A stretch of DNA of 64,000 nt. Source: Darksidea phi. Taxonomy: Eukaryota > Ascomycota > Dothideomycetes > Pleosporales > Lentitheciaceae. The notes beneath the pieces are model-generated. The model was not told where the DNA came from. It saw nothing but the letters and a program-made list of their open reading frames with translations, and made no database searches. Of the stretch, positions 11,835-23,659 are shown piece by piece. The stretch covers positions 124,001 through 188,000 of the forward strand of contig JASJFT010000053.1 in assembly GCA_030770425.1 (NCBI GenBank), given 5' to 3'. A program made the translations under genes and the position numbers. Numbering within the stretch: the first letter of the stretch is position 1; every line of letters begins with the position of its first letter.

Positions 11835-12597
11835 ATGGCTCCACTCAAAGCTCTCATAGCCATCACTTCGGCGCATGCGCCACTCTATGCAGAAGGCAAA
11901 GGGACAGGTATCCTGCTCGCACATCGTAGCAGCCGATAGGCAACCAACTCTCTTGGACTCTTCATCACGGAGGCTCTCCATATTTTTAACGTCTTTAATC
12001 AGCTGGATTCGACGTCGACCTTGTCTCCGAAACTGGCACCTATCAACCTCAATTGGCTGAGCACCACCAAAGACTGGCATTCTGGCGAAGATCGCAAAGT
12101 CCGGAAGACCATAGCTGCGAGTTTCGCGGAAAGCTCGATAAGCTACTCAACCATCCGATGTTAACTGGAAAGACTACAGTCTGTTCTTCACCTCCGCTGG
12201 CCATGCATCTCTCATTCACTATCCGAATGAAAAAGGCCTCCATTCTCTTGACTCTGAGATATACCCAGGGAACAGACATTCTCTCGGCGGTATGCTATGG
12301 CGGTGCTTTCTTCCCGGGTATCCTCGACCCCGAGACTAACAAGTCGGTCATCTCGGAGACACGTGTGACTGGCTTTACCGCAAGGGAGAGGAATAAGAAG
12401 GCGTGCTTGACACGATCAGGAGCGGAAAACGACCGACAATCGAAGCTAGTGCTGCTAGTAGTGGTGCGCAGTACTTTAGTCCGCCCATTCCTTGGGACAG
12501 TTTTGCGATTACAGAGGGACAGTTGGTGACAGGCGCGAATCCTGCCAGTGCGCACAAGATGGCTGAAGAGGCGCTCAAAGTCTTTGACGCTTTGTAA
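11835..12597 (+). pseudogene. DJ-1/PfpI (Hsp31-like) glyoxalase/chaperone gene, frameshifted
   Basis: The plus strand contains family text in successive frames. The start is MAPLKALIAITSAHAPLY (ATG 11835). Next come GLFITEALHIFNVFN, DVDLVSETGTYQPQ, the nucleophile-elbow segment ILSAVCYGGAFFPGILDP with the catalytic Cys retained, then SAASSGAQYFSPPIPWDSF and the end VTGANPASAHKMAEEALKVF before TAA at 12595-12597. DJ-1/Hsp31 proteins are about 240 residues long and act as glutathione-independent glyoxalases or chaperones. At least four frame changes separate these blocks, and only one (near 11910-11960) could plausibly be an intron. The gene is therefore a relic, although nearly full length. 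Confidence 0.75.
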
Positions 12598-13258
12598 GTA
12601 TTTTCCGTGTGGGTATATTGGAAGAGAGTTCAAAACCATGAGCTTGGTTAAGAGGGTTACGGTAGCCGGATACTGTATTCTTGAATGTTCTTATCCAACG
12701 CGTGAGTGAGCTGTCCGAAGAAGCCGTCAGGTCCGTTCCCCAACGCGTGTCATGTAGCGATCATGGGGGGAGAGGTTGACGGGTTCATGGTCGAGCTGCC
12801 AGACTCGGCTGGGGTGCTTGAGCCCGCTTCTCGCGCCTTACCTTTTTAGTCCAGAAGCCCCACCTCGTGGCCCCTAATTATCTTCTATTCTTCTTCCGGC
12901 TCCTCAGCACCGACGACACCGCCATTCTTTATGTATGGCCACACCAGCGCTAGCAACATGTTTCATACTGTTCGTTTGTTGCACGGCTCCATAGATGCCA
13001 CGATGCACCCCTGGTGCCACGCCGTGAACATTTTGGCGCCTTTTCGGCATTTTGATACTTTAGCCGATCATCGCCAACTACCCCCAATGAGCAAGACAGC
13101 GGGGAGTTAGGTAGCATCCGTCCACCGATTGGACGAACGGCTCCCCGCTGATTTTAAGTACAACGGCAAGTCGCCGGTAGTTTACCTATTTGCACGCGTA
13201 GTTCATGTGCAACCTTTTGAAGGTGAGCCTTCAAAAACACACTCACCGGCTTTATACA
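12598..13258. other. intergenic, nothing recognised
   Basis: There is no convincing frame. The stretch lies upstream of the first beta-lactamase-fold gene and presumably contains its promoter. Confidence 0.4.
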
Positions 13259-15418
13259 ATGCATTGGTCGTTGGAGGTGTTCTTGTTGGTTATCTCATGG
13301 TTGCCCTCGACGCTTTGTGCGTGCGTGCCGGATGTGCCGGAAACACTCCTCCATGACCCCGCTGTGCTTCGACACCCGGCTGTAGTTGCAGCCTTCGAAG
13401 ATGTGGGGCGCAACTTATCGGCGCTTTTTGTAAACACCACTCGCGATGGCATCAGTTTTGCAATTGTAAGCTGTATCGCGAGGACAATGTACCCCGAAGA
13501 GAACGCGCGCTAATCGCCATACATAGGTTCATGCGAGCAAACCGGAACTGGCGTTTTCTCTCAACCAAGGCGTACTCAAGATGAACGAGACGGCTGAGAA
13601 TGCGACTAACAACGACGTGACGAGCGATTCCATCTTTCGCATAGCATCAGTCTCGAAGAGCTTCGCAGCATTCTCGGCTCTTGTCGCAGAAAATAGAGGC
13701 AAGACGCTCGCAGCTGACTTAGAGATCACACTCGACACGCACGTGCACTCTCTGCTTCCCGAGTTCGTGCTTCCGAGAGCAGACTGGAATAACGGTGGCA
13801 GTGAGATCTCTTTGTCGATGCTTGCTAGCCACACATCTGGACTCACGAGAGAAGCGTATATCACGCCTTTTAATATGGTGACGGCGAATGGGAAGGCGAA
13901 TGCAGAAACCATTGGAGCTGCATGGGCGAGTGTCACCCCTGAAAGCGTCATTAAGCACTTCGAGAAGACGAACTTGATGTTTGCACCAGGCCAGCAGGCA
14001 GCATGTGAGCATCTGAAGTACATACGGCAAGGGTTCCACTGACGTTAAGCGATAGATTCAAATGCCGGTATATCTTTACTTGCTAGTAAGTAAAAGTATC
14101 GCCGCAAAGCGTGCTGGCTAGCTGCAAAAACTGACTCTACGGGTATAGGCGCAGTCACTGCATACTACAACAATATAACGCAGTCTGAATTGACTTGGAC
14201 GCAGCTCGTATGCGAAGAGATCTTCGCGCCACTGAACATGACGCATAGCTTCTTTGGCGCCATACCCTTGGAGCTCATTCCATATATCGGCATTCCTGGT
14301 GGTCCGCATTGGGCTGACCTGATAGTAGGCCTGGGGTACGATCCGGCTGCTGGCATGTGGGTAAGTCCACATCCTGTGCAAACCGTCTAAACGTAGAAAC
14401 AGGCACTGATGTGTCAAGCAGAGCTCTGCAAACGACCTTGCAAAATACATCCATCACATCTGGCTAAGTCCGGATCCGAGACCGGAACTCATAACTCTTT
14501 CCCAGCGTCGCCGCAATCTCAAGCCTAGTATTGCATTACCAGATGGAAAGCAGCTTACCGGCCCTGGATGGGAGATTGACCTTCACCGCTTCAAGACCTC
14601 TAACAGGACAGATGGTTTGGAAAAGACCTATGCTTTGTATGGCAAAGCTGGGGACGCAGGTGGATGGCACGCATGGATTGACACAGTGCCAAATCTAGGC
14701 TACGGAATCGTCATTTTGTCGCAGGAGTCTGGACTTTCAGACTACTCTCGTATTGTGCCAACGAACCTACGCGACTCCGTGCATGAGATATTGGTTCCTG
14801 CGTTCGCAAACGTATTGAGTGAACGGATGCAGGAGCGGTTTGGGGGTTGGTACGGTAACGCTAGGGACAGTGGGCTCATTTTGGAACAGGTCCGAAGCGG
14901 CAAGGGGTCAAATCCGACTACGTACGCCAAGCTTGAAGTCAAGGAGGATATACTTTATCTTCGAGCGCTCGTTATCAACGGCACGAGCGCGCTGGAAGGA
15001 CTGGACAAGCTCGACTGGGCTAAAGAAGGTGGGCCGAGGTACTGGTCAACAAAGGAGGGCGTTGTTTTGATGCCTTCAGAGGGAAGCGGGGAGAAGGAAG
15101 AGTTCGGGCCTGGAGCGCAGATTTGGAGGTGGATGTTGCCCGGGCTTGAGACGTGTGATTGGTTTGACTTTGATGGGTATGTGCGACTGTCACCAAGCTT
15201 ATGTGGGGTAGGAAGAAGTGGGATGCTGACAGAATTGCAGATATACCGATTATAATGGTTGGCCGTTAAGTAAGATGGTTTTGGTTGAAAAGGACGAAGG
15301 TGTAGAGCTTCACTACCCACCTTTTGATATCGTTCTCGAGCGCCTCGAAGACTCAAACTCAATCATGACCCCTCCTTATTTACATAACGATCTCGCAGCG
15401 ATGTCTCCGCACAGCTGA
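13259..15418 (+). CDS. secreted beta-lactamase-fold serine hydrolase, copy 1
   Basis: Six exons fit frame and splice consensus: 13259-13465, 13527-14004, 14056-14085, 14149-14360, 14422-15176 and 15241-15418. The N-terminus is a signal peptide (MHWSLEVFLLVISWLPSTLC). Catalytic motif 1, S-x-x-K, is in RIASVSKSFA. Motif 2, Y-S-N, is QAAYSNAG and forms only after splicing into the 30-nt third exon. A C-terminal beta-rich domain follows (FGGWYGNARDSG...) and ends near YTDYNGWPLSKMVL. The family includes class C beta-lactamases, DD-peptidases and esterases (for example LovD-like). The fungal secreted subgroup has no agreed substrate. Many Asn-x-Ser/Thr sites fit secretion. A paralog lies 2.2 kb downstream on the same strand. 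Confidence 0.85.
14056..14085 (+). other. 30-nt microexon carrying the YSN catalytic motif
   Basis: The bases between two consensus introns (14005-14055, GTGAGC...GATAG; 14086-14148, GTAAGT...TATAG) encode the second half of the YSN Tyr codon through SNAGISLLA. Skipping it would remove the active-site motif, and the loss of 10 codons keeps the frame. Confidence 0.75.
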
Positions 15419-17635
15419 TGTCTCATCACAACTTGGCGCATCCTTGACAGCGATTGACGGCACCAAATTCACGAGATCCGCTATCGCATCAGCAAAGCCC
15501 TAAGGCTTCGGGTGATCTACCACTATAGATAAGTTAAACTAGTTCTATGTAGGAATTAGCTATGACCAGATCAATGAGAAATAACAAGCAGGTAAAAAAG
15601 ATGAATCGCCCTACTATGGAAAGTCGGATCAGCTTGTTAATCAGCCTGTCAATGGATCTTTGTTGCCCAAGCTTGCCCTTGAAAGTTATTCGGGCATGGC
15701 ATACCACAATTCGCTATGTCTTCTGCTTGCCAGAATGCAAAGCCCGCTTACGCCCAGCAAAGCCTATGTACGCCCGGCAAGCTCACCTACGCCTAACAAT
15801 GCCCATCAAGGTTGACAACAGTCGCGATTTAAGCTTGCTATGGAAGTGCTACAGCCAGATTCAAAACATGGGAATATGCTACATGCAATACTTTGATCAT
15901 CAGCTTGGCTTTGCCGGCCCATATCTTTCCTATCGTCATATAGCCTCCCTTCATCATCGCTACCTTCTTAATCGCGTCCGCAAACCTCAAACGCACAGAC
16001 GAACGCAAATGCGACGACTCTTCCCTCTGTCTAACAACCTTCCACTGGTGCGATAGATCTACCAACACTGCTCCTATCCAAATAACGTCTACCAGCCAAG
16101 CGAAGGCTCATCTAATAATCGACGCTGGAACGATCCAAATCCAACATTAATATGAAATCGGTCTCTCGACAGCTATCGTCTGGAGTCGAGGACAGACCGC
16201 CCCGACATTCCGGTTATGGTGCGGTGGTGGATGATGGATAGCAAGGAAGTTGAAGGTGTGAGAAGGAGTGTCAAATCAGGTCAGACTGGAACAAAGTAAG
16301 TATAACCTAACATAATTTCCCAGTACGAATATATTTCCCAATCTGCTCTCGCCAAATCTCACCTTCGCTCAGACACGAGGCTATGCAACGGGCGAACTAT
16401 ACATATCCATTTCGCAGTACATAAGCAAGACTCTGGAAAACGGCACCATTGTACGACCGACGGAGGCCATAAAGACATTACGCAGACTTTTTTCGTATTA
16501 AATCAACGAACGCCAAACTGCCTTGACTGTGCAAGAGTCGAAACGAGGCTGACGACTGGAAGCACAAGATGCAGCTTGGGATCGGCCTTGGCGTCGGTTC
16601 GAGCGTCTTTGGTCCCATATCTTATTACATGGGCTTCTGCGCGGTGATGGGCCGGGAGAGAAGTGAGGAAGTATGGCGGAGTGGAGGGGTTAGGTGCGCG
16701 GTGACGGTAGATAGGGTGCTGATGTACCGTTAAATCTCGCTCCATGAGCCAATGGTTCGCAGGGGTTTGGATTTCATTAATACTCAATTCAGTTGGTTAA
16801 GAGCGACTACGCAATGTTTCGGACAGGATACAAAAAATTCAAAGTTGCACTGCCCGTTCTAATAAAAGCAGGGCTGCGGCATGACTCGCACAGGCACCTT
16901 GAATTAAGAGTACGTGACTAAGATATTCTCCTCGGGTGGGGAAAGTTACTGTATTCTGGCAAGCATTAAGGATTCACCAATGTTCCGCCAATCTCCGGTG
17001 GGATGATGTACCATGTTAGCGTAGGCCTACAATGCGCCTAGCACAGCCTCACCGATCGTTTAGTCGTTTGTAACGAGCTGCCAACCTTCGGCACAAGGAA
17101 CGCAATACGGCGAAGTCGAAAAAGCTCAGCAACACGACTCACCGATTGCTTGGTGAGCCAGACTCCGGCGGACAGCTAGCTAAACTGAGATCTCAAAACA
17201 GAGTAGTGTACGAAGAGGTTGTTGTTCTAGTAAGAGAGCGCTAACGCTGTTTTATATCGCGCTAACCAAATTTGTTCTAGGCCTATAGCTCCCACAATCT
17301 GCGTATGCACCTTGTGTCGCTGTGAACTCGGGAAAGAACATCAAGAAACCTCAAAGAGGTGGTTAGCATAGGCCACTAACAAAACAGTAGTTTACAAGGC
17401 ATTATAAGTACTCTAGGAGCATTTTGAATAGATTACGAGATAGCTATCGTATTATTTATTAGCTGTAGCCTATGATATTATCTTCCTGGTATATAGATTG
17501 TGCGTAAGCTTCTCTGGGCGTGCGGGGTTTACGTCCCGAGAATTACGCGGCACGAGGCAACCAAAGCTCAAGGTACAATATAAGATTGCTCTTTCTGATC
17601 TCCACACACTGCATCTCTACCATTAACTCGCAACC
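15419..17635. other. 2.2-kb intergenic region between the two beta-lactamase-fold genes
   Basis: No supported gene. ORFs at 15562-16056 (plus) and 16503-16787 (minus) look like chance frames. About 15747-15810 holds three imperfect copies of a 20-bp unit around TACGCCCAGCAA. The part from 17200 to 17500 is AT-rich. The last 60 bp before 17636 are the likely 5' UTR of the next gene. Confidence 0.4.
15747..15810. repeat. short imperfect tandem repeat, about 20 bp x 3
   Basis: Three adjacent copies centred on CTTACGCCCAGCAAAGCC, TATGTACGCCCGGCAAGCTC and ACCTACGCCTAACAATGCCC can be seen. No function is apparent. Confidence 0.4.
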
Positions 17636-19391
17636 ATGAGGCTCATTCTTCGCGGCGTGCTTCTTTTCACCATATCTCTTGACGTCCTTGCCAATGAGCT
17701 CTGCCCCATCCTCGGGCCCGTCTTTCCCCCATCTAACAACCTCTCCACCTCAGCATCCTTCCAAAAGGCCCTAAGCACTCTCAACGCAGCCATAGACGAT
17801 GCATTTGCCTCAGGTAAAACCATACATGGCCCTATCTCTGGCAAAGACACCCACTCAATCCAGATCTTCTCAACCGCCGAAGATACGCCGTTGTTTGAGT
17901 ACTACCACAATGGACCAAACCTGGCCAACGGAAATGTGGATGGCGATACAGTATATCGACTCGCCAGTGTATCAAAATTGTATGCGGTGTATCTGTTGCT
18001 GATTGAAGCTGGTGATGGGGTGTTTAATGAAAAGGTAACAAAGTACCTGCCAGAGTTGGAAGGGCAGCAGCATTGGGATGAGGTCACTGTGGGCGCGTTG
18101 GCGGGACATGTGAGTGGTGCTGCTTCGGACAGTAAGTAAATCCATATTCAACCCTGCGCTTCTCTAATCAGTATTGTATTTAGTCTTTGATTGGTATTCA
18201 CTTACTGATCATGGAAGCTCTTCCTCACTTCCACCCGGTGTCTACCCACCGCTCGAAGACGACGAGAGATCGCCATGCGTAGTCAACGTAACGCACTGCA
18301 CCCGAACGCAGCTGATTGATACACTTCTAAGCCAGGACCTGAACCATCATCTCCCCAATACCACACCGGCATACAGCAATGTTGGCTTTATGCTCATTGG
18401 ATACATTCTTGAGGCGATTACGGGCCAACTCTTCGAGGAAATACTTGAGCGCTCGCTCAAGGAACCGCTATCCTTGACCCACACATTCGCATCAAAACCA
18501 TCCGACTCGTCAATCGGCGCAATAATCTACAACGAAACGTACTCGGGCTGGGACATTGACATCTCAGAAACAACAGCGACGGGCGGCATGTATGCCTCAG
18601 CCAATGACTTCGCTACCATAGGCCGAGCTATTTTGTCCTCACGTCTCCTCCCATCAAACACGACACGCGCATGGATGAAACCTACAACATTCACGTCCTC
18701 CCTCCTGGGTGCCGTGGGTCGCCCCTGGGAAATCTTCCGCGCTAGTATATCCGAAACCGACACCCGCATCGTCGACCTATACACTAAAAGCGGAAACCTG
18801 GGTGTGTACAACCCGACCATCGTACTCGTCCCGGAATTCAACGCTGGCTGGGTTATCCTGAATGCTAATGAGGAGGGAAGTAGTGCCTGGACCATGTCCG
18901 GCATCATCGCGGACATCCTGCTCCCCGCACTTCAAGAATCCGCTCGCGAAGAAGCTGATGTCATATACGCCGGTACCTATACCGCTCCTTCAGACGCCAA
19001 TATAAACTCCACCATTACACTCACAACCACTCCCGACCGCCCTGGCCTAGGCCTCACACGCTGGATCAGCAATGGCACAGACATGTTCTCGGTTCTCGGC
19101 CAACCGGGCACCGAGTGGCGCCTCTATCCCTCGAACATCGATCGTTCGGATGACAAAGCTGGCACTGAGATGTACTGGAAAGCTAACCCGGGGACTGCCA
19201 TAGGATACGAGGATGTGGGACCTTTTTCGGCCTGTGGTTCGTGGCTCTTGGTCGATAGGCCGCCTTGGGGGCTTTGGGGGTTGGATGGTTTTACATTCTC
19301 GTTGGGAGAGAATGGAAGAGCGGAGGGGGTGGAAATTAAGGCGTTAAAGGTTGTACTAGAGAAGGAAAAAGATTGGCGCGCAGGCACCTGA
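17636..19391 (+). CDS. secreted beta-lactamase-fold serine hydrolase, copy 2
   Basis: Two exons (17636-18131 and 18184-19391) are joined by a 52-bp intron (GTAAGT...TTTAG), giving 567 residues. A signal peptide (MRLILRGVLLFTISLDVLA) begins the protein. The nucleophile motif S-x-x-K is in LASVSKLYA, the Y-S-N motif in PAYSNVGFML, and a C-terminal beta domain follows from about residue 420 (YAGTYTAPSDANINS...). It shares layout and domain order with the gene at 13259-15418 but has a single intron, so the two are diverged paralogs. N-glycosylation sites are frequent, consistent with secretion. The substrate is unknown. Fungal members are found near secondary-metabolism genes, but no synthase is adjacent here. 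Confidence 0.87.
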
Positions 19392-19721
19392 AACGCGACA
19401 AGAGTAAGAGAAGCTTGACAGGAGATACGGGAGTACTGTATTTTACAACCCGAGAGTCGCAGGGGTACATGATCGTCCTGCTGAAAGCATTGCTTAGTGA
19501 ATATAACCGCGCGGTTGAGAAACTATGCCGCAAGATGAAATTGCACACTTGAGTATAAATTTCCATATGAATGAAGCTGTGGACTTGAAAGAAATAATCC
19601 CATCACTATAGGCGTACAACATATCACGAGAACTTTCGATGAGCAAGGCTGCCTCAGTTTCCTCCTCCTCCATCTCTTCATCCTCATCCTCCTCCTCATC
19701 CTCACTCTCATCTTCGCGGCT
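19392..19721. other. 3' region between convergent genes; holds an in-frame acidic extension of the F-box gene
   Basis: This 330-bp gap lies between two converging genes. On the minus strand it continues the F-box frame after its TAA (see findings) and includes the GAG/GAT-rich run at about 19659-19718. Confidence 0.45.
19659..19718. repeat. TCC/TCA-rich simple sequence
   Basis: A run of TCC, TCA and TCT triplets on the plus strand. On the minus strand, in frame with the F-box gene, it reads as a Glu/Asp-rich tail (EDESEDEEEDEDEEMEEEE). Confidence 0.7.
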
Positions 19722-21243
19722 TTATGATGGCGACGGCCACGGTATTGTCATTTCATCAATCAGCTGTGGCAGGAAGACCTTCATGTCTCCCGCACACCTC
19801 TGTGACTTTTTCCCATCAGCGAAACTGTAGTACCCAAGACGGGCCGGGCGGCCTGCGTGCGTGATATACCCCAACGTTATGCTTGTAAGTTGGAGGTTAG
19901 GTATTCTAGAGAGCTCCCTCAATAAGGGTGGCCAAGGACTGAAGCGACCTTCAGTGTCGATCCAGCGAGGTAGTAGCGAGTGGAGTAGCGTGACTTTCCT
20001 GAAAACGATGTTGCGCAGTTTTGAGGACAAATTGGAGATGATTTGCAGAAGAAGCTCTGGGGTTGTAGTTATCATTCCCAACTCGAGGCGCTCGAGGTTT
20101 GGTAGAAGGTTGTTCGTCTTGCTTAGCCGCTCGAATAAATATTGGGTGCCCCCGTGCGGATGGCCCTGAAAGTTAAGCCGTAGGTGTTTGAGCGAAGAAG
20201 TACGAAGAAGAAAGGTTTCCAAGAAAGGGTGCACGTTGTAGATAGGTGGAACTAGATGTAAAGGTACAAGGTTAGCAAAACTCATCTGGAGGTAGTTAGT
20301 GCTGCTCTCTTAAAATAGAGCAGCGATATGGTATGTGATTCGAATGTAATTCGAGAACTAGCGTGCACCACAGAGTTACGTACTGGCTTCAAGGTCGAGC
20401 GTTAGAAGCAATTGCTGTAATCCGTCTAATACAGGCTTCAGATTCGTGTTTGTCGAAGGAATGAAGAAGGCGGAGTCGTTCAAGCCTACACCGCGTCCGC
20501 GAAGGATGACCTCAATGGACGGGACATGCCTGTTTGCGTCGGCAAGCGCTTGGACAAGTAATACGTACACTCTTGACGCGTATTCTGACGAGGCCTTTCC
20601 AAGAGGGATGCCAGTCTCTTGGCACACGGTAGGCGCGCCATAGCTGCGCCACTGGTTGCCCTCCCGTATTCGGCCTTGACCATCGTAGTCACGGATACCA
20701 ATGGTCTCTAGATAGGACAAGTTCCGAAAGGCTTCCACAAGCATTTCGCGGCCACGTCCAGAGCTCTCCAGTGTGAATTGATCAGCTGAGCCGTTGCGGT
20801 AGGCCTCGAGTTGCGCCGTGCTTTCCCAGGTATGTGTCTGTACGGTTGAGGGAGTAACATACTGATCCAAGCCAATGATGACGTGCTTGACAAATGGAAC
20901 TAGGGCGGCATGTCTCGAGATGTTGAGAAGTGCGTCTAGGCTTGGAGTCGTGAGCATGACTACACCCGAAGTCAGTAAAACCGACCCAGAGGGTGTCAGC
21001 ACCTATTGTAGTAGACTAAAAGTGGCATTGTCTCGAGGCTTTCAACAAATTTATAAGGTTTCGACTGCAGAGTTACGTACATTGCTTCTTCGTGAAGAAC
21101 TCTTTGGCAAAGGTATCGAACAGAGCCGTCTCGAGATATTTGCTGGTTAGCCGTAGCGCGCCTAGGTCCTTGGTTGAGAGATAGCTCGCAATCATGTGCA
21201 CGAGCAGCTCCAATGGGATACCAGTGAGGCTTGAGTTGGCCAT
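19722..21243 (-). CDS. F-box protein with leucine-rich region
   Basis: Three exons (21081-21243, 20380-20959, 19722-20301) join cleanly into 440 residues. The introns are 20960-21080 and 20302-20379. The N-terminal F-box is TGIPLELLVHMIASYLSTKDLGALRLTSKYL by position (residues about 6-36), with the conserved Pro-Leu-Glu-Leu and the Leu-Arg-Leu-Thr-Cys/Ser-Lys pattern. Exon 2 starts QFMLTTPSLDALLNISRH, a block often seen in fungal F-box proteins. The rest has irregular leucine-rich segments (LPNLERLELGMI, SLKHLRLNFQG). F-box proteins link substrates to SCF ubiquitin ligases through Skp1. The start lies 236 bp from the divergent PARP gene. After the stop the frame stays open and acidic for about 75 codons. 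Confidence 0.83.
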
Positions 21244-21479
21244 TTTTGCGAGTGAGGAGTTTCTGATGGATTTAGAGTTTGTGCGTGCTAGTATCGACAG
21301 TTGGTGTTCGTGTCGAGTGACGCCCGGCGCGTGTCCCGCAACGTGACGGCGCGTTTTGGGATTGGACCGTGCGCTGTTGCCTAGCCCAAGGAACGCGACG
21401 TCATGCGCGCAACAAAACGCGACCCAGCACCCGCAGTGCTCACCGTCTACATCCTGCCAATCCATCGACAGCACCCAAG
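21244..21479. promoter_or_regulatory. divergent promoter between F-box and PARP genes
   Basis: Only 236 bp separate the ATG of the minus-strand F-box gene from the ATG of the plus-strand PARP gene, so regulatory sequence must be shared or overlapping. No TATA box is evident and the stretch is GC-rich. Confidence 0.55.
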
Positions 21480-23659
21480 ATGGCTCCAAAGAAAGCAAAG
21501 CAACCAAAGCAAGCACCATCGCCGCCGCTTGCCGGCTTCACCATTGCGATTAGCGGCACCTTCGCTGGAACGAATCAAGCGGCAGTCCAGGGAACCATCA
21601 CCTCGCTCGGCGCAGCCGTTGCGAAAAGCGTAACTGCGGACACGAATATCCTCGTCTCAACAGTCGCCGACGTTAAGAAAAGCTCGAAAAAGGTCCAGGA
21701 TGCACGGTCTAGCGATATCCCAATTGTGTCCATTGATTGGCTGGACGAATGCGCCTCATCGCTCCGGCCAATCGACACCAAAGATTTCCTGCTCGTTGCG
21801 CCAACGGCATCAGCACCGCCCCCAACCGCTAAAGGCAAGGGCAAGAAGAGGGCGGCGTCTCCTGATCTTACTCTCGCGCCAGCACAAAAGGCAACTAAAG
21901 TCACTCCGCTAGCGGCTGCACCCAAACTTGAGCCCAAGGTTGGCGAGGGATCAGTATTGAAGTCACGAAACGTCAACGTCCCACTCGACGAAGGCTGCCC
22001 ACTCCAGTTGTACCGTGTTTACGTGGACGATGATGGTATAGTGTACGATGCATCGTTGAACCAGACCAACGCGTCTAATAACAACAACAAATTCTACCGT
22101 GTCCAGGTCTGCGCCTCGTGGCGAGTTGTATTAGACTGCATACTGACGGATGCAGCTCCTTTGGAACCCCGCGACACGTGACTACAAGACGTGGACACGC
22201 TGGGGCAGGGTTGGCGATCGAGGGCAGAACAGCGTGCTCGGCAGCGGCTCTCTTGGAGAAGCCCTGCAGCAGTACCAGAAGAAGTTCAAGGATAAGAGTG
22301 GTTTATCCTGGGACAACCGCGGCGATGACCCGAAGAGTGGAAAATATGCCTACGTTGAGCGCAGCTACGAGCCCGACACAGAGGATGAGGAAGACCAGCC
22401 TGCTGCTATTAAAGGGTACGTGACACTGCGGTACAAGATGTGTCCTGGCCTGCAACACGGCGCGGCTTTTGTTCTTGACATTGGGGGCTAATACTCCTCT
22501 GGTTGAGCTTTGCTGACTTTGTATCATGATATTCAGGGATGGACGCCAGTCTCGTAGCGCATCTCCGGTCAAGTCAGTTCTCGCCGCCCCCATCCAGTCG
22601 CTGATGCAGCTCATCTTCAATCAACAATACATGAACGAGGCAATGTCTGACCTCAACTATGACGCTGACAAAATGCCTCTGGGAAAGCTGAGCAAAGCTA
22701 CTATCAACCGTGGCTTTCAGACTCTGAAGGACTTGGCTGCGCTACTCCAAGGTGCCATCTCCTCTCGTAATGAGATTGAAGACTTGTCAAACCGCTACTA
22801 TTCCCTGATACCTCATAACTTTGGCCGATCACGTCCGCCCATCATCGGGAATACGGACACCCTCAAGCATGAGCTTGACTTACTCAACTCCCTCGGCGAT
22901 ATGAAGGAAGCGGCCGAGCTCATGAAGAAAGACCTCAACAACGCTGAGCAGATTCACTCTCTGGATCGTCAGTTTAAAGGCTTGGGCTTGGAGGAGATGA
23001 CTGTGCTCGATCCCTCTGGCATCGAATTCCAGGAACTGTCCTCGTACCTCGTCAACACTCGGGGTGCAACTCATGGGGTCAGCTACCACGTTGAGAACAT
23101 CTTCCGCATTGAGCGCAGTGGTGAACTTGATCGGTTCCAAAAGAGTGCATTCTCGAAGATCCAGAGCGACCGCCGTCTGCTGTGGCACGGATCCCGAGCT
23201 ACCAATTTCGGTGGCATCCTCAGTCAGGGGCTTCGAATTGCCCCGCCCGAGGCTCCTGTGTCTGGCTACATGTTCGGAAAGGGTATCTATCTCGCTGACA
23301 TGTCATCTAAGTCGGCCAACTACTGCTGTGCGTACAATAGCGGCGGCCACGCCCTCTTACTTCTCTGCGAGGCTGAGCTAGGTCAGCCAATGCATGAGCT
23401 CACTAATGCTTCCTATACTGCTGGCGAAGACGCCCAACAGAACGGTTGCTGGTCTACCTGGGGCAAGGGCATGACGGGTCCCAAAATGTGGAAGGACGCG
23501 GGCTGTGTGCATCCTTCCCTTGCAGGTGTGAAGATGCCTGACACCGGAGTTCTCCCCACCAACACCAACGTTCCAGGTGCCTATTTGCAGTACAACGAGT
23601 ATATTGCGTATGATATCGCCCAGGTTCGTCTTCGATACCTGTTCAGAGTCCGCATGTGA
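21480..23659 (+). CDS. prpA: poly(ADP-ribose) polymerase (BRCT-WGR-PARP)
   Basis: Three exons (21480-22106, 22156-22415, 22537-23659) encode 669 residues. After a Lys/Pro-rich start comes a BRCT domain (residues about 18-110; LAGFTIAISGTFAGTN, IVSIDWLDEC). A basic linker that may be a nuclear signal follows (KGKGKKRAASPD). Next is a WGR domain (TRWGRVGDRGQNSVL), then the PARP alpha-helical regulatory domain, then the catalytic domain. The H-Y-E triad is present in LLWHGSR, GIYLADMSSKSANYC and YNEYIAYD. It lacks the zinc fingers of animal PARP1, as expected for the single fungal PARP (PrpA of Aspergillus, NPO of Neurospora). It would transfer ADP-ribose from NAD+ in DNA-damage signalling and ageing. 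The symbol follows the Aspergillus name. Confidence 0.93.
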
